A program made the position numbers and the translations under genes. Under the pieces are notes generated by a model. That model worked only from the letters and a program-made list of their open reading frames with translations, was not told the DNA's origin and did not search any database. Below are positions 51,048 through 60,299 of a stretch of DNA of 64,000 bases, in pieces (the stretch's first letter is position 1; every line of letters starts with the position of its first letter). The stretch comes from Anaerolineae bacterium (lineage in GTDB: Bacteria > Chloroflexota > Anaerolineae > Anaerolineales > Villigracilaceae): assembly GCA_018645405.1 (NCBI GenBank), contig JABGOQ010000133.1, positions 48,428 through 112,427 on the forward strand, written 5' to 3'.

Positions 51048-51464
51048 ATGCCAACAATTATCCGAAAATCAAAAAAAGGTTCCAAATCTGAGTCGAGTCA
51101 TCACCCTGTACAACAGGCGATTGGCTGGCAGATGCAAGTCCGCTCAAAAATTTGGAGTCCACCAACAGATATGTATGAGACAGAAGATGCATATATATTG
51201 CGCGTTGAAATTGCGGGCATGCGCGAGGCAGATTTTACGGTAAGCGTTGAAGGTGATTTTCTGATCGTAAGCGGTAGCAGACCTGACGTTCAGGAGCGAC
51301 GCGCCTACCATCAAATGGAAATCCGTTGTGGAAAATTTACCAGCGCAGTCAGTCTTCCAAATCTAATTAATTTAGAAAATGCCAGCGCAGAATATGAAGA
51401 TGGTTTCTTTATTGTCACACTGCCAAAAGTAAAATCGAGAAAAATTGATATACAGGAAGAATAA
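51048..51464 (+). CDS. Hsp20/alpha-crystallin family small heat-shock protein
   Basis: 138-residue small chaperone. The alpha-crystallin domain covers about residues 40-130 (WSPPTDMYETEDAYILRVE, GDFLIVSGSRPD, SAEYEDGFFIVTLPK). It ends with KVKSRKIDI. Holds unfolded proteins in the cytoplasm. AAGGAGAGG precedes the ATG. Lon protease follows 6 bp later, so the two are a protein-quality-control pair. No CIRCE-type operator was recognised upstream. Confidence 0.92.
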   Translation: MPTIIRKSKKGSKSESSHHPVQQAIGWQMQVRSKIWSPPTDMYETEDAYILRVEIAGMREADFTVSVEGDFLIVSGSRPDVQERRAYHQMEIRCGKFTSAVSLPNLINLENASAEYEDGFFIVTLPKVKSRKIDIQEE

Positions 51465-51470
51465 AAATAT

Positions 51471-54038
51471 ATGACTGCTTCACGGTGGCATAGAAATCTT
51501 GCGGATTTATTTGAATGGGTATGGGAAAATGACGCCCATTTCTTGGAGCTTTTAATGCCTTCTCTTTTTGATGAACTAAAAAAAATGGACGGAGATGACC
51601 TCTCGTCAGAAGAAATTTCTGGGCTTGATGATTCGAGTACACCTGAAGTTTTACCGATTTTGCCCTTGCGGGGCGTTGTCGTTTACCCGCAAACAGCTGT
51701 CCCTTTGACAATTGGGCAGCCACGCTCAATCAAGTTGGTGGATGATATTCTCACTGGGGATAAACTGGTGGGATTGGTTGCCAGTCGGAATCCCGAACTG
51801 GATGAGCCTGGCCCCGAAGACCTTTACGAGGTGGGGACAGTTGCTACCGTTCATCGGCTGATGCGTGCGCCTGACGGAACGGTCCGTTTACTCGTGCAGG
51901 GCATTGAGCGTTTTCGACTTGGCGAAGTGGTCGAGACCGAGCCTTATCTAAAAGCTAAGATCGAGCTGATCCCAGAGGTTGAGGAGGAAAGCCTGCAAGT
52001 GGATGCGTTGGCGCGCAATGCGCGTGATCAATTTTCTCAGATCGCTGAGATGATTCCATCTTTTCCTGATGAGCTAATTGGTTCAATATCTTCTCTGGCC
52101 GACCCGCTTGAGACAACGTATACGATCGCCAACTTCCAGCGTATGGATTTGCCAGATGCGCAGGAAATACTTTCTATTGATTCGACTGAAGCAAAATTGC
52201 GTAAATTGGTCGGGTTGCTTGTACGTGAAAATCACGTTTTGCAGTTAGGCCAGAAAATTCAAAGTGAAGCACGTGGAGAGATTGAAAAAGTGCAACGCGA
52301 CTATTTCTTGCGCGAACAGCTCAAAGCGATTCAAAAAGAGTTGGGTGAGCGAGACGAGCAAGCAATTGAAGTCGAAGAATTCCAGAAGAAAATAGAAGAA
52401 GCGAAACTTTCGGATGAGGCAGAAAAGCAAGCCCTCCATGAATTAGATCGTTTATCTCGCCTGCCAACGGCTGCTGCCGAGTATGGCGTTATTCGCACTT
52501 ATTTGGATTGGCTCGTTTCTTTACCATGGTCGAAATCTACTGATGATAATCTTGAGTTGGCTCACGCTCGCAAAATATTAAATAAAGACCATTATGGCCT
52601 CGAAGATGTTAAAGATAGAATTCTGGAGTTTTTGGCTATTCGTGGCTTAAGCTTAACGCGCAAGGGAACCTTCAAGAAAAGCAAAGATATGATCCGTCAA
52701 AAAAGAGAAGGTGTAATTCTCTGCTTTGTCGGACCGCCAGGTGTTGGTAAAACATCACTGGGGCGTTCAATTGCCCGTTCAATGGGACGAGAATTTATCC
52801 GTATCTCTTTGGGTGGCGTACGCGATGAGGCCGAGATTCGCGGTCATCGCCGCACTTATATCGGCGCGTTGCCTGGACGTATTTTACAAGCACTGCGTCG
52901 TGCTGAAACGAAAAATCCCGTTTTTATGTTGGATGAGATTGATAAGCTCGTCGCAAATTTCCAAGGAAATCCCGCATCCGCATTATTGGAAGTACTTGAC
53001 CCTGAACAAAACTCAGAGTTTCGCGATCACTATCTCGAAGTTGCTTTTGATCTTTCACAGGTCATGTTTATTACTACCGCGAATTCGCTCGGTACAATTC
53101 CACGACCCTTGCTTGATCGGATGGAAGTTATCTATCTCTCTGGGTATACAGAGCGCGAGAAGGTGCAGATTGCAAAAGGGTATTTGATTCCGCGTCAAAT
53201 TCGTGAAAATAGCCTCTATAAAAAAGAAGTCAGCTTTGCGGTTGCCAGCTTACGAAAAATTATCAATCAATATACTCGCGAGGCAGGTGTCCGCGATTTG
53301 GAACGGAATATTGGTTCAGTTTGTCGTAAGATCGGTGCGTTGATAGCAGAAGGGAAAGAATATTCTCCTAAAATAACACCCGAAGCTGTCGAAGAATATC
53401 TTGACCATCCTATTTATCGGGATGCTGAAGATTTGAAGAAGCGCACTTCAATTCCCGGTGTTGCGGCTGGTTTGGCATGGACAGCTTATGGTGGCAACGT
53501 TCTCTTCATCGAAGCAACCAGAATGACTGGCTCAAAAGGATTCCAGATCACTGGTTCACTTGGCAGCGTGATGCAGGAATCAGCCCGCGCCGCACTCTCT
53601 TATGTCCGCTCGCGTGCGGAAACTTTGGATATCGAAGTAGATTTTTACGAGAAGGCAGATATTCACCTTCACGTTCCGGCTGGGGCACAGAAGAAAGATG
53701 GTCCCTCCGCAGGCGTGACGATGGTCACAGCATTGGTCTCTCTTCTGTCTCGTCGTAGAGTGCGCAAGGGTGTTGGCATGACAGGTGAAATTACTCTGCG
53801 CGGGCGTGTTCTCCCTATCGGCGGACTGAAGGAAAAGGTTTTAGCAGCACACCGCTATGGTTTGCGGACGATTATCTTGCCAAAAGATAATGAAAATGAT
53901 CTCGAGGATCTTCCGGATGAGATCAAGAAAGTGATGAAATTTATCCCGGTGGAAACAGTCGCCGAAGTCCTTGAGGCCGCATTGGAAAAGAGACCTGTTG
54001 TGAAAAAAAGCAGAAAAAAGAAAAGTGAGCAATCATAG
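51471..54038 (+). CDS. lon: ATP-dependent Lon protease
   Basis: 855-residue LonA-type protease. N-terminal LAN domain from about residue 60 ([20 protein letters not shown]), AAA+ module with Walker [10 protein letters not shown] and Walker [10 protein letters not shown], then the protease domain with catalytic serine in [10 protein letters not shown] and the lysine of the Ser-Lys dyad in GLKEKVLAA. Degrades misfolded and regulatory proteins. The first ATG (51471) is poorly served by a ribosome-binding site. An ATG at 51555 has GGAG seven bases ahead and would still leave the LAN domain whole, so it may be the true start. Confidence 0.96.
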   Translation: MTASRWHRNLADLFEWVWENDAHFLELLMPSLFDELKKMDGDDLSSEEISGLDDSSTPEVLPILPLRGVVVYPQTAVPLTIGQPRSIKLVDDILTGDKLVGLVASRNPELDEPGPEDLYEVGTVATVHRLMRAPDGTVRLLVQGIERFRLGEVVETEPYLKAKIELIPEVEEESLQVDALARNARDQFSQIAEMIPSFPDELIGSISSLADPLETTYTIANFQRMDLPDAQEILSIDSTEAKLRKLVGLLVRENHVLQLGQKIQSEARGEIEKVQRDYFLREQLKAIQKELGERDEQAIEVEEFQKKIEEAKLSDEAEKQALHELDRLSRLPTAAAEYGVIRTYLDWLVSLPWSKSTDDNLELAHARKILNKDHYGLEDVKDRILEFLAIRGLSLTRKGTFKKSKDMIRQKREGVILCFVGPPGVGKTSLGRSIARSMGREFIRISLGGVRDEAEIRGHRRTYIGALPGRILQALRRAETKNPVFMLDEIDKLVANFQGNPASALLEVLDPEQNSEFRDHYLEVAFDLSQVMFITTANSLGTIPRPLLDRMEVIYLSGYTEREKVQIAKGYLIPRQIRENSLYKKEVSFAVASLRKIINQYTREAGVRDLERNIGSVCRKIGALIAEGKEYSPKITPEAVEEYLDHPIYRDAEDLKKRTSIPGVAAGLAWTAYGGNVLFIEATRMTGSKGFQITGSLGSVMQESARAALSYVRSRAETLDIEVDFYEKADIHLHVPAGAQKKDGPSAGVTMVTALVSLLSRRRVRKGVGMTGEITLRGRVLPIGGLKEKVLAAHRYGLRTIILPKDNENDLEDLPDEIKKVMKFIPVETVAEVLEAALEKRPVVKKSRKKKSEQS

Positions 54039-54398
54039 ATGAAAAAAGTATTTCTAGCCGAAGATGACGAGACAATGGTTAGGCTCTTGGAAACGTTATT
54101 GAAAATAGAAGGCTTTGATGTTGAGAGCATAGATCTCGCCAACGGGGATTTGCTCTCAAGCTTGAGAGATGATATTCCCCAAGCCTTGGTTCTGGATGTC
54201 AATCTTCCAAATCAAAACGGGATGGATGTTGTTCGTGAAATGCGCAAAGAAGAGATATTCAAAGATACACGCGTTGTGATGGCTTCGGGGCAAAGCCTTA
54301 AAGATGAATGTCTTGCTAGTGGCGCAGATGATTTTCTGCTCAAGCCTTATATGCCAGATGATCTGATTACTATTCTTCGAAGATACACTCAAGGTTAG
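54039..54398 (+). CDS. Single-domain response regulator (CheY-like)
   Basis: 119-residue receiver domain only. Acidic pair D9/D10, phosphoryl-accepting D53 in LVLDVNLP, serine in MASGQS, and K102 in LLKPY. No output domain, so it acts by protein-protein contact. It starts with no gap after the lon stop and is followed by the MogA/MoaB gene, and no histidine kinase is nearby. Confidence 0.93.
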   Translation: MKKVFLAEDDETMVRLLETLLKIEGFDVESIDLANGDLLSSLRDDIPQALVLDVNLPNQNGMDVVREMRKEEIFKDTRVVMASGQSLKDECLASGADDFLLKPYMPDDLITILRRYTQG

Positions 54399-54416
54399 AC
54401 ACTCTTTTCCCCCAAG

Positions 54417-54926
54417 ATGAACAAACTTCGCATAGGCATTCTTACAGTTTCCGATCGCTCATCACGTGATGAGCGTCCTGATTTATCCGGCCCGGCATTG
54501 GTTGAGATTGTTCAATCTCAAAACTGGGATATAGCTGAAACCCTTATCGTTCCTGATGATCTCGATGTTCTTCGTGATACCCTCATTATGTGGGCAGATA
54601 GTCACGATATGGATATTATTCTTACAACAGGTGGTACAGGTTTCGCTCCACGCGACATCACCCCCGAAGCGACTCGCTTTGTCGTGGACAAACTTGCTCC
54701 TGGTCTCTCTGAAGCGATGCGCTTGGAAAGCCTGAAAATCACGCCCCACGCCATGCTTTCACGAGCTGTTACCGGGATTCGGGCGCGCGTACTTATTATC
54801 AACTTGCCGGGCAGCCCTAAAGCCGCGAGCGAAAACCTGCAGGTCATCATCCCTGTGCTGGAGCATGCAGTCCAACTTCTTCGAGAAGACGCTGCTGCAG
54901 AAGCTGGTCACATCCCCGACCCCTAG
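54417..54926 (+). CDS. MogA/MoaB-family molybdopterin adenylyltransferase
   Basis: 169-residue protein of the MogA/MoaB family. It has SDRSSRDERPDLSGP near the start and the signature TTGGTGFAPRDITPEAT in the middle, ending with LPGSPKA, which together bind molybdopterin. It adenylates molybdopterin before metal insertion, and so serves the AOR and DmsA-like enzymes in this window and others. Placed after the receiver-domain gene in the same orientation. MogA and MoaB cannot be separated by eye. Confidence 0.92.
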   Translation: MNKLRIGILTVSDRSSRDERPDLSGPALVEIVQSQNWDIAETLIVPDDLDVLRDTLIMWADSHDMDIILTTGGTGFAPRDITPEATRFVVDKLAPGLSEAMRLESLKITPHAMLSRAVTGIRARVLIINLPGSPKAASENLQVIIPVLEHAVQLLREDAAAEAGHIPDP

Positions 54927-54943
54927 CTCTTTGATAACTCGGC

Positions 54944-54973
54944 TTACTAATCCCTGATTCCTGATGTTATAAT
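54944..54973 (+). promoter_or_regulatory. Candidate promoter of efp
   Basis: TATAAT at 54968-54973, with a weak -35 (TTACTA) 18 bp upstream. It lies 38 bp before the efp start, in the gap after the MogA/MoaB gene. Confidence 0.4.
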
Positions 54974-55010
54974 CCCGCCCGACAAAAAATATATTTTTAC
55001 GAGGTTCACA

Positions 55011-55568
55011 ATGATTGATGCAAATTCTTTAAGAAAAGGTGTTATTTTTGAGATGGGAGACAATCTTTTTAAAGTAAAAGATTATCACCATAATAAAACA
55101 GCACGAGGTGGTGCTACCATCCGCATTAAGGCGTTTAATTTACGTACTGGTGCAAATATTGAAAAAACTTTTAACTCCAGCGAGCGTGTAAAAGATATTC
55201 GTTTAGACTATAAAAAAGTGCAATATCTTTATAAAGATGATCGTTTCTATTATTTTATGGATAACGAGACATATGAGCAACCTGCCATCGGCGCAGCCAT
55301 GGTTGGTGATGCAGCAGGATATTTAAAAGAAGGCTTGGCAGTTAAGCTTACTTTTTTTGGTACTGAGCCGCTTGATATCGACCTCCCAACCTCGGTTGAA
55401 TTAGAAGTTACCCAAGCCGATATTGCGGTGCGTGGTGATACAGCCACAGGTGTTACCAAGAGCGTCACTTGTGAAACTGGGCTTACGGTACAATGCCCTA
55501 ATTTCGTTGATGTTGGTGACATAATCAAAGTTGATACTCGCACAGGTGAATACCTAACGCGCGTCTAG
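55011..55568 (+). CDS. efp: Translation elongation factor P, Arg at the loop tip
   Basis: 185-residue EF-P with three beta-barrel domains: KOW-like domain I, OB domain II (DNETYEQP), and C-terminal domain with TGLTVQCPNFVDVGD and DTRTGEYLTRV. EF-P relieves ribosome stalling at polyproline. The residue preceding the conserved Gly-Gly at the tip of the domain-I loop is R32 (TARGGA), where E. coli has the modified K34. Arg at this place is known in the rhamnosylated (EarP) type, but the rest of this loop is not like that of Pseudomonas. GAGG before the ATG. Confidence 0.95.
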   Translation: MIDANSLRKGVIFEMGDNLFKVKDYHHNKTARGGATIRIKAFNLRTGANIEKTFNSSERVKDIRLDYKKVQYLYKDDRFYYFMDNETYEQPAIGAAMVGDAAGYLKEGLAVKLTFFGTEPLDIDLPTSVELEVTQADIAVRGDTATGVTKSVTCETGLTVQCPNFVDVGDIIKVDTRTGEYLTRV

Positions 55569-55591
55569 CCTTGGCTTTTGTTTTTATCTAA

Positions 55592-55613
55592 AATGTCCCC
55601 GCAAGGGGACATT
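55592..55613 (+). terminator. Hairpin after efp
   Basis: AATGTCCCC / GGGGACATT with a GCAA tetraloop, 24 bp after the efp stop. GNRA-type loop, no strong U-run. Confidence 0.6.
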
Positions 55614-55638
55614 CTATTATTGGGAAGGAAAAAGTCTG

Positions 55639-55974
55639 ATGAGAACCCCCGTAGGTATTGAATGCCCCCATTTTTACGGTGATTACCATCGTGGTCGTAA
55701 CCATGAAGAATGTCAATTGTTGGCGTCTTCAGACCCGCCACAAAATTGGCAAGCCGAGCTATGTAAAACTTGCCCTGTGCCGGGCATTTTACGTGCAAAC
55801 TCCTGCAAAAATATGCGTTTAAATGCTCAAGTCACACGCTTGGTCTTCGACCTTTTTAAGCGCAGGGTCTACGTTTCTGCTTTTTGTGAGAAGACATTGA
55901 AGTCTGTTGAAAAACCAGAAATAGGGTGCGGCGAATGCCATCCTTTACCCCCCATCTTCGAGGTTAAAAAATGA
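55639..55974 (+). CDS. Small cysteine-rich protein, unknown function
   Basis: 111-residue protein with eight cysteines spaced as CPHFYG, EEC, CKTCPVPGIL, SCKN, SAFC and a final GCGEC, suggesting a zinc or iron-sulfur site. It resembles small cysteine-rich proteins I associate with Chloroflexota genomes, but I recognise no named family. GGAAGG lies upstream. Its stop overlaps the start of the HAD-DinB gene by 4 bp (ATGA), so the two are translationally coupled. Confidence 0.82.
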   Translation: MRTPVGIECPHFYGDYHRGRNHEECQLLASSDPPQNWQAELCKTCPVPGILRANSCKNMRLNAQVTRLVFDLFKRRVYVSAFCEKTLKSVEKPEIGCGECHPLPPIFEVKK

Positions 55975-57173
55975 GCCTGACCTTGCTTCTCGATCTTGAT
56001 GATACCTTGCTCGATTCCAATATGGACGAGTTCATCCCCGTCTATTTTCACGCACTTGGAAAAGCGATGTCAAAACACCTTCCTGCGGATATGCTCCTCA
56101 AATATCTCATGCAGGGAACAGAAGCGATGATATCGAATGATAACCCGACAGAGACATTGGAAGATGTTTTCAGCCGCGAGTTTTACCCCAATTTGGATGT
56201 AGGACGGGACATCCTTGACCCTGAAATTGCTCGCTTTTATGAAGAGATTTTCCCATCCTTATCGTATCTCACTAAAGCGCGACCCGAAGCAGTCGATTTT
56301 GTCGAGTGGGCGTTTTCTCAGGGATACCGTGTTGCCATTTCCACGAATCCGCTTTTCCCGAAAGCAGCAATAGATCATCGCCTGCGTTGGGCTGGGCTCG
56401 ACCCAGAAAAATACCCCTTTGAAATTGTCTCCTCTTTTGAAGGTTTTCATTTTAGCAAACCAAACCCTGCATATTTGGCAGAAGTTTTGGGGGGATTGGG
56501 CTGGCCAGAGGGTCCCGTTCTTGTTGTAGGGGATGACTCGGTGCGAGATCTGCTTGCCGCAGAGGAATTGGGGCTTGCTGCTTATTGGATTGTCGACGAC
56601 GCTGCAACTCTGCCTGAAGGGAGAAAAATGCCCCTCGGACGCGGAAAAATTGGAGGCTTGCGTAATTGGATCGAGTCTATCGACGAGAAAATGCTTCTTC
56701 CTCGGTATCAAGCCAAAACTGCGATCCTCGCGACGGCGAAAGCGATTCCGGCAGCCTTGGCAGCGATGCTATCCAATCTCCCTGCAAATGCGTGGACAGA
56801 TTCTCCTCATCCCGATGAATGGTCTTTGGTCGAGATCGTCAGTCATTTACGGGATGTGGAGCGCGAAGTCAATTTGTCGCGTATCCAAACATTTTTGAGC
56901 GAAGATAATCCTTTTATTAGTGCAGACGATACAGATGTCTGGGCAGCCGAGCGTGGCTATGCCGAGCAGGATGGTGAAAGGGCGTTACGAGATTTTATTG
57001 CCGCTCGTATGGACACATTGGCCGCGCTGAAAAACTTGAGCGATGAAGATTGGCAGCGTTCAGGACGGCATGCAATTTTTGGGCCGGTCACTTTGCAAGA
57101 ACAGCTTGGTTTTATGGCAGAGCATGACCGTGTTCATCTACGACAGATTTATAAGGTAATTAGAAAGGAATAA
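55971..57173 (+). CDS. HAD-superfamily hydrolase fused to a DinB-like domain
   Basis: 400-residue fusion. The HAD part (about residues 1-230) has the catalytic DLDDT (D8, D10), motif II threonine in AISTNP, motif III lysine in FSKPNP, and motif IV VGDDSVRDLL. The C-terminal about 160 residues form a DinB/YfiT-type four-helix domain: SLVEIVSHLRDVEREVNLS with a histidine and AEHDRVHLRQIY with two. A phosphatase-plus-metalloprotein role is likely. The substrate is unknown. It overlaps the Cys-rich gene by 4 bp. Confidence 0.9.
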   Translation: MSLTLLLDLDDTLLDSNMDEFIPVYFHALGKAMSKHLPADMLLKYLMQGTEAMISNDNPTETLEDVFSREFYPNLDVGRDILDPEIARFYEEIFPSLSYLTKARPEAVDFVEWAFSQGYRVAISTNPLFPKAAIDHRLRWAGLDPEKYPFEIVSSFEGFHFSKPNPAYLAEVLGGLGWPEGPVLVVGDDSVRDLLAAEELGLAAYWIVDDAATLPEGRKMPLGRGKIGGLRNWIESIDEKMLLPRYQAKTAILATAKAIPAALAAMLSNLPANAWTDSPHPDEWSLVEIVSHLRDVEREVNLSRIQTFLSEDNPFISADDTDVWAAERGYAEQDGERALRDFIAARMDTLAALKNLSDEDWQRSGRHAIFGPVTLQEQLGFMAEHDRVHLRQIYKVIRKE

Positions 57174-57203
57174 TTTGGGTAGAAGAGGAGATTTCTCAAA
57201 GAG

Positions 57204-58214
57204 ATGGACGAGCGCCTTCAAATTGCAATCTCTAAAGCAAAATCTGGTCACGAACTCGGTGCGCGTGATCTTTTCATTGATATTGTAAAAGATGATCCTG
57301 AAAATAAATTAGCTTGGCTTTGGCTAATTGGGCTTCTTGATGATCGCAAAGATTTGATCATTGCTTGCGAAGAAGTTTTGCGAATTGACACTGGAGACGA
57401 ACGAGTACGTCTTCGTCTGGATGAGTTGCGACACGCAGAGGGTTTGGAAAAAGAAGGCTGGGAATCGCTTGCGCTATCGAAAGTTGATCTTCTTTTGCAA
57501 GAGGGGAATAAAGAATTGGCATTGACACGCTTAAGAAAAATCGTTCAGGAGAATCAAGACGCAGATGCTGCGTGGATTTTGCTTGCCAGGCATTCACCTG
57601 ACATGGATGAACAAGTGCAGGCGTACACGCATATTCAGACTCTTGATCCGAAAAATGAAAAAAAGCGCGTTACTTTACAACGCTTACGTTTTTTTCAGAA
57701 GCACCCCTTTGAGTTAGCTGCTAGCTTTGAAGAACGGGGCGAGATCGATAAAGCAATTGCTATTTATGAAGGTTTAACAACTAAGGCAAGAGGACGAAAA
57801 GAATGGGATCAGATTTTTCGAGAGATCCATCGTCTGGAAGTACTAAAAGATGAAGCGATTGTTCATATTTCCCCTGCACTAACGATCGGGCGCCTGATGG
57901 CGGGGCCACCTCTGCTCTTTTTATCAATGCTTATTATCCAGACTGGATTCGATTTTCATTATTTTACGATCCTGATGGGGGCAGAATTTTTCCTGGTAAT
58001 TTTAGGGGCATTTTTGACAGCTGTAGCGTCAATCCGCTCTGAGCATTTCCTTTGGCAACGACTTGGTAATGCAGCAGGGCGTGGATCTAAGCCTTTGCGT
58101 TTTTTAATCGGCATGGCCGGGACGATGATTATGCTTCTGCCTTTTGCGCTTCTTTCTGTCGAAGCCTATGCGCGCTGGACGACAGTTTTTGACTATCTTG
58201 GGTATGGTTTTTAA
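57204..58214 (+). CDS. TPR-containing membrane protein, unknown function
   Basis: 336-residue protein. The first about 215 residues are helical TPR-like repeats (AKSGHELGARDLFIDIVKDD, KVDLLLQEGNKELALTRL, ASFEERGEIDKAIAIYEGL). From about residue 228 there are three or four hydrophobic helices (MAGPPLLFLSMLIIQ, AEFFLVILGAFLTAV, MAGTMIMLLPFALL). The repeats probably face the cytoplasm and scaffold other proteins. It precedes the rhomboid protease by 8 bp, so the two may work together in the membrane. Confidence 0.85.
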   Translation: MDERLQIAISKAKSGHELGARDLFIDIVKDDPENKLAWLWLIGLLDDRKDLIIACEEVLRIDTGDERVRLRLDELRHAEGLEKEGWESLALSKVDLLLQEGNKELALTRLRKIVQENQDADAAWILLARHSPDMDEQVQAYTHIQTLDPKNEKKRVTLQRLRFFQKHPFELAASFEERGEIDKAIAIYEGLTTKARGRKEWDQIFREIHRLEVLKDEAIVHISPALTIGRLMAGPPLLFLSMLIIQTGFDFHYFTILMGAEFFLVILGAFLTAVASIRSEHFLWQRLGNAAGRGSKPLRFLIGMAGTMIMLLPFALLSVEAYARWTTVFDYLGYGF

Positions 58215-58222
58215 GTTTATTT

Positions 58223-58909
58223 ATGTTTCCAATTAACGATACTGAACCCAGCCGATATAGTGCATTTCCGATCATGACCTTTTCTTTGATTTTAATCAAT
58301 ACCGCGATTCTTTTTGTTTTCCCTCCTTCTAGATATGGGTATTATTTTGAGATGGTTGCGACAGTCCCGGCAATGGTATTTGCTCGTGTAAGCGGCGGGT
58401 TTTTAACAGGCTTGACTTCGATGTTCTTGCACGGTGGTTTTTTTCATCTTTTTGGCAATATGTTCGGGCTTTGGGTTTTTGGTAAGCGCGTTGAAGACGC
58501 CTGTGGTCCTTGGCGATTTTTAGCTTTCTATCTCTTGGTGGGCTACGGGTCAGATTTGATATATACCTTGGTTAATGCAGAATCAAATATTCCAGTGGTC
58601 GGAGCGAGTGGAGCCGTTTTTGGTGTGATGGGTGCATATTTGATCTTATACCCTAAAGGACGGATTCGTACTTTGGTTTTCGTATTTAGCTTTATCCCTA
58701 CTTGGCCTAAAATTCGAGCTTATTGGATTATTCTCTACTTCTTGGCATTGCAGCTTGTTCCAGCAATAAACATCATTATCAACGAGGCAAATAGTCAATA
58801 TCAAGTTGCTTATTGGGGGCATTTGGGTGGTTTTTTTGCCTCGCTCAGCATTCTTCTCTTTCTTCGCCCCGAAGCCTTTGCGCGTTATTGGAGTGATACG
58901 CAGGTTTGA
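58223..58909 (+). CDS. Rhomboid-family intramembrane serine protease
   Basis: 228-residue membrane protease. Catalytic serine S129 in GASGAVFG, catalytic histidine H201 in WGHLGGFFASL, and the oxyanion-stabilising asparagine N79 in HLFGNMFG. Six hydrophobic helices as in the bacterial core type. Cleaves transmembrane segments of other proteins. It follows the TPR-membrane gene with an 8-bp gap. Confidence 0.93.
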   Translation: MFPINDTEPSRYSAFPIMTFSLILINTAILFVFPPSRYGYYFEMVATVPAMVFARVSGGFLTGLTSMFLHGGFFHLFGNMFGLWVFGKRVEDACGPWRFLAFYLLVGYGSDLIYTLVNAESNIPVVGASGAVFGVMGAYLILYPKGRIRTLVFVFSFIPTWPKIRAYWIILYFLALQLVPAINIIINEANSQYQVAYWGHLGGFFASLSILLFLRPEAFARYWSDTQV

Positions 58910-58945
58910 AGTATTGCCTCACCCCCGCATCGCTTCGCTTGCTCT

Positions 58946-58970
58946 CCCTCTCCCGTGAAACGGGTGAGGG
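58946..58970. repeat. Short palindrome in the intergenic region before fabF
   Basis: CCCTCTCCCGT / ACGGGTGAGGG with a GAA centre, the widespread 'CCCTCTCCC' type of small intergenic palindrome. The start of a similar sequence is seen near 45012-45040. Confidence 0.5.
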
Positions 58971-59019
58971 CCAGCGCATCCCTTTTGCGCAGAGCGTGTT
59001 ATATCTTGATGAACTTTAG

Positions 59020-59035
59020 GGCAGTCAATACTGCC
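59020..59035 (+). terminator. Small hairpin with T-run in the fabF leader
   Basis: GGCAGT / ACTGCC with a CAAT loop, then TTGTTTTTAT. Ends 20 bp before the fabF start, so it is more likely a leader attenuator than a terminator of the rhomboid gene. Confidence 0.35.
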
Positions 59036-59055
59036 TTGTTTTTATAGGAGAAAAT

Positions 59056-60297
59056 ATGCGAAAACGAGTAGTAATCACCGGTTTGGGCGCGATCAGCCCG
59101 CTCGGTTTAAATGTTGAAGATACATGGAGCGCACTGATTGCTGGGAAATCTGGCGCAGCCCCAATTACACAATTTGATGCCAGCGAAAATAAAACTACTT
59201 TTGCGGCCGAAGTCAAAGGTTTTGATGCAAATGCCGTCTTTGGGCGGCGAGATGCCCGACGTATGGATCGCTATGTCCAGTTTGCATTGGCAACATCTCT
59301 CCAAGCCGTAAAAGATGCTGGTCTGGTTGTCACCGATGAAAATAGAGATCGGATTGGTGTGTTAATTGGCACCGGGATTGCTGGGATAGGGACTCTACTT
59401 AAACAAGCGGAAGTGATGGCGAAACGCGGCCCATCGCGCGTGAGCCCCTTCTTGGTTCCGATGATGTTAGCGGATAGCGGTCCCGGGCAGGTTGCCATTA
59501 AGCTCGGCGTACGCGGACCCAATATGTCGGTTGTGACAGCCTGTGCAACTGGATCTAATTCTATTGGTGAAGCTGCTGAAATGATCAAGTATGGTCGTGC
59601 AGATGTGATGATCGCAGGTGGCGGTGAGGCGAGTATTGTCAAATTGGCAATGGCCGGGATGAATACCATCGGTGCGTTATCTGCGCGAAATGATGAACCA
59701 GAGAAGGCTTCTCGTCCCTTTGATAAAGACCGTGATGGTTTTGTGATGGGCGAAGGCGCTGGTGTTCTAGTTTTAGAATCATTGGAGCACGCACAAGCAC
59801 GCGGCGCAAATATTTTAGCGGAACTCTCAGGATACGGGACAAGTGATGATGCCTATCATATCTCTGCACCTGCAGAAGGTGGAGAAGGTGCAGCACTATG
59901 TATGCAACTCGCGTTGGATGACGCGGGATTAACGGTAGATGATATTGGCTATATAAATGCTCACGGAACAAGCACTACGCTCAATGACAAGGGCGAAACG
60001 GCGGCAATTAAATCCGTTTTTGGCGAAAAGGCTTACCAAATCCCTGTTTCTTCGACCAAATCCATGACAGGTCATCTTTTAGGCGCATCTGGTGCGTTGG
60101 AGGCTGTTTTCTGTACTAAAGCCTTGCATGATGGCATCGTCCCACCGACGATCAATTATGACACGTCTGATCCTGAATGTGACTTGGATTATGTTCCAAA
60201 TAAAGCCCGTGAAGTAAAGTTCAAGCACGCGCTTTCCAATTCTTTTGGTTTTGGTGGGCATAACGCAACTTTAATAATTAGCTCTTACGAGGAATAA
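59056..60297 (+). CDS. fabF: 3-oxoacyl-[acyl-carrier-protein] synthase II
   Basis: 413-residue condensing enzyme of fatty-acid elongation. Catalytic triad C163 (TACATGSN), H303 (INAHGTSTTLND) and H340 (SMTGHLLGASGA), as in FabF. It extends acyl-ACP using malonyl-ACP. TAGGAGA precedes the ATG. fabH follows after a 2-bp gap, so the two are co-transcribed, although no acpP or fabD is seen. Confidence 0.96.
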   Translation: MRKRVVITGLGAISPLGLNVEDTWSALIAGKSGAAPITQFDASENKTTFAAEVKGFDANAVFGRRDARRMDRYVQFALATSLQAVKDAGLVVTDENRDRIGVLIGTGIAGIGTLLKQAEVMAKRGPSRVSPFLVPMMLADSGPGQVAIKLGVRGPNMSVVTACATGSNSIGEAAEMIKYGRADVMIAGGGEASIVKLAMAGMNTIGALSARNDEPEKASRPFDKDRDGFVMGEGAGVLVLESLEHAQARGANILAELSGYGTSDDAYHISAPAEGGEGAALCMQLALDDAGLTVDDIGYINAHGTSTTLNDKGETAAIKSVFGEKAYQIPVSSTKSMTGHLLGASGALEAVFCTKALHDGIVPPTINYDTSDPECDLDYVPNKAREVKFKHALSNSFGFGGHNATLIISSYEE

Positions 60298-60299
60298 AA

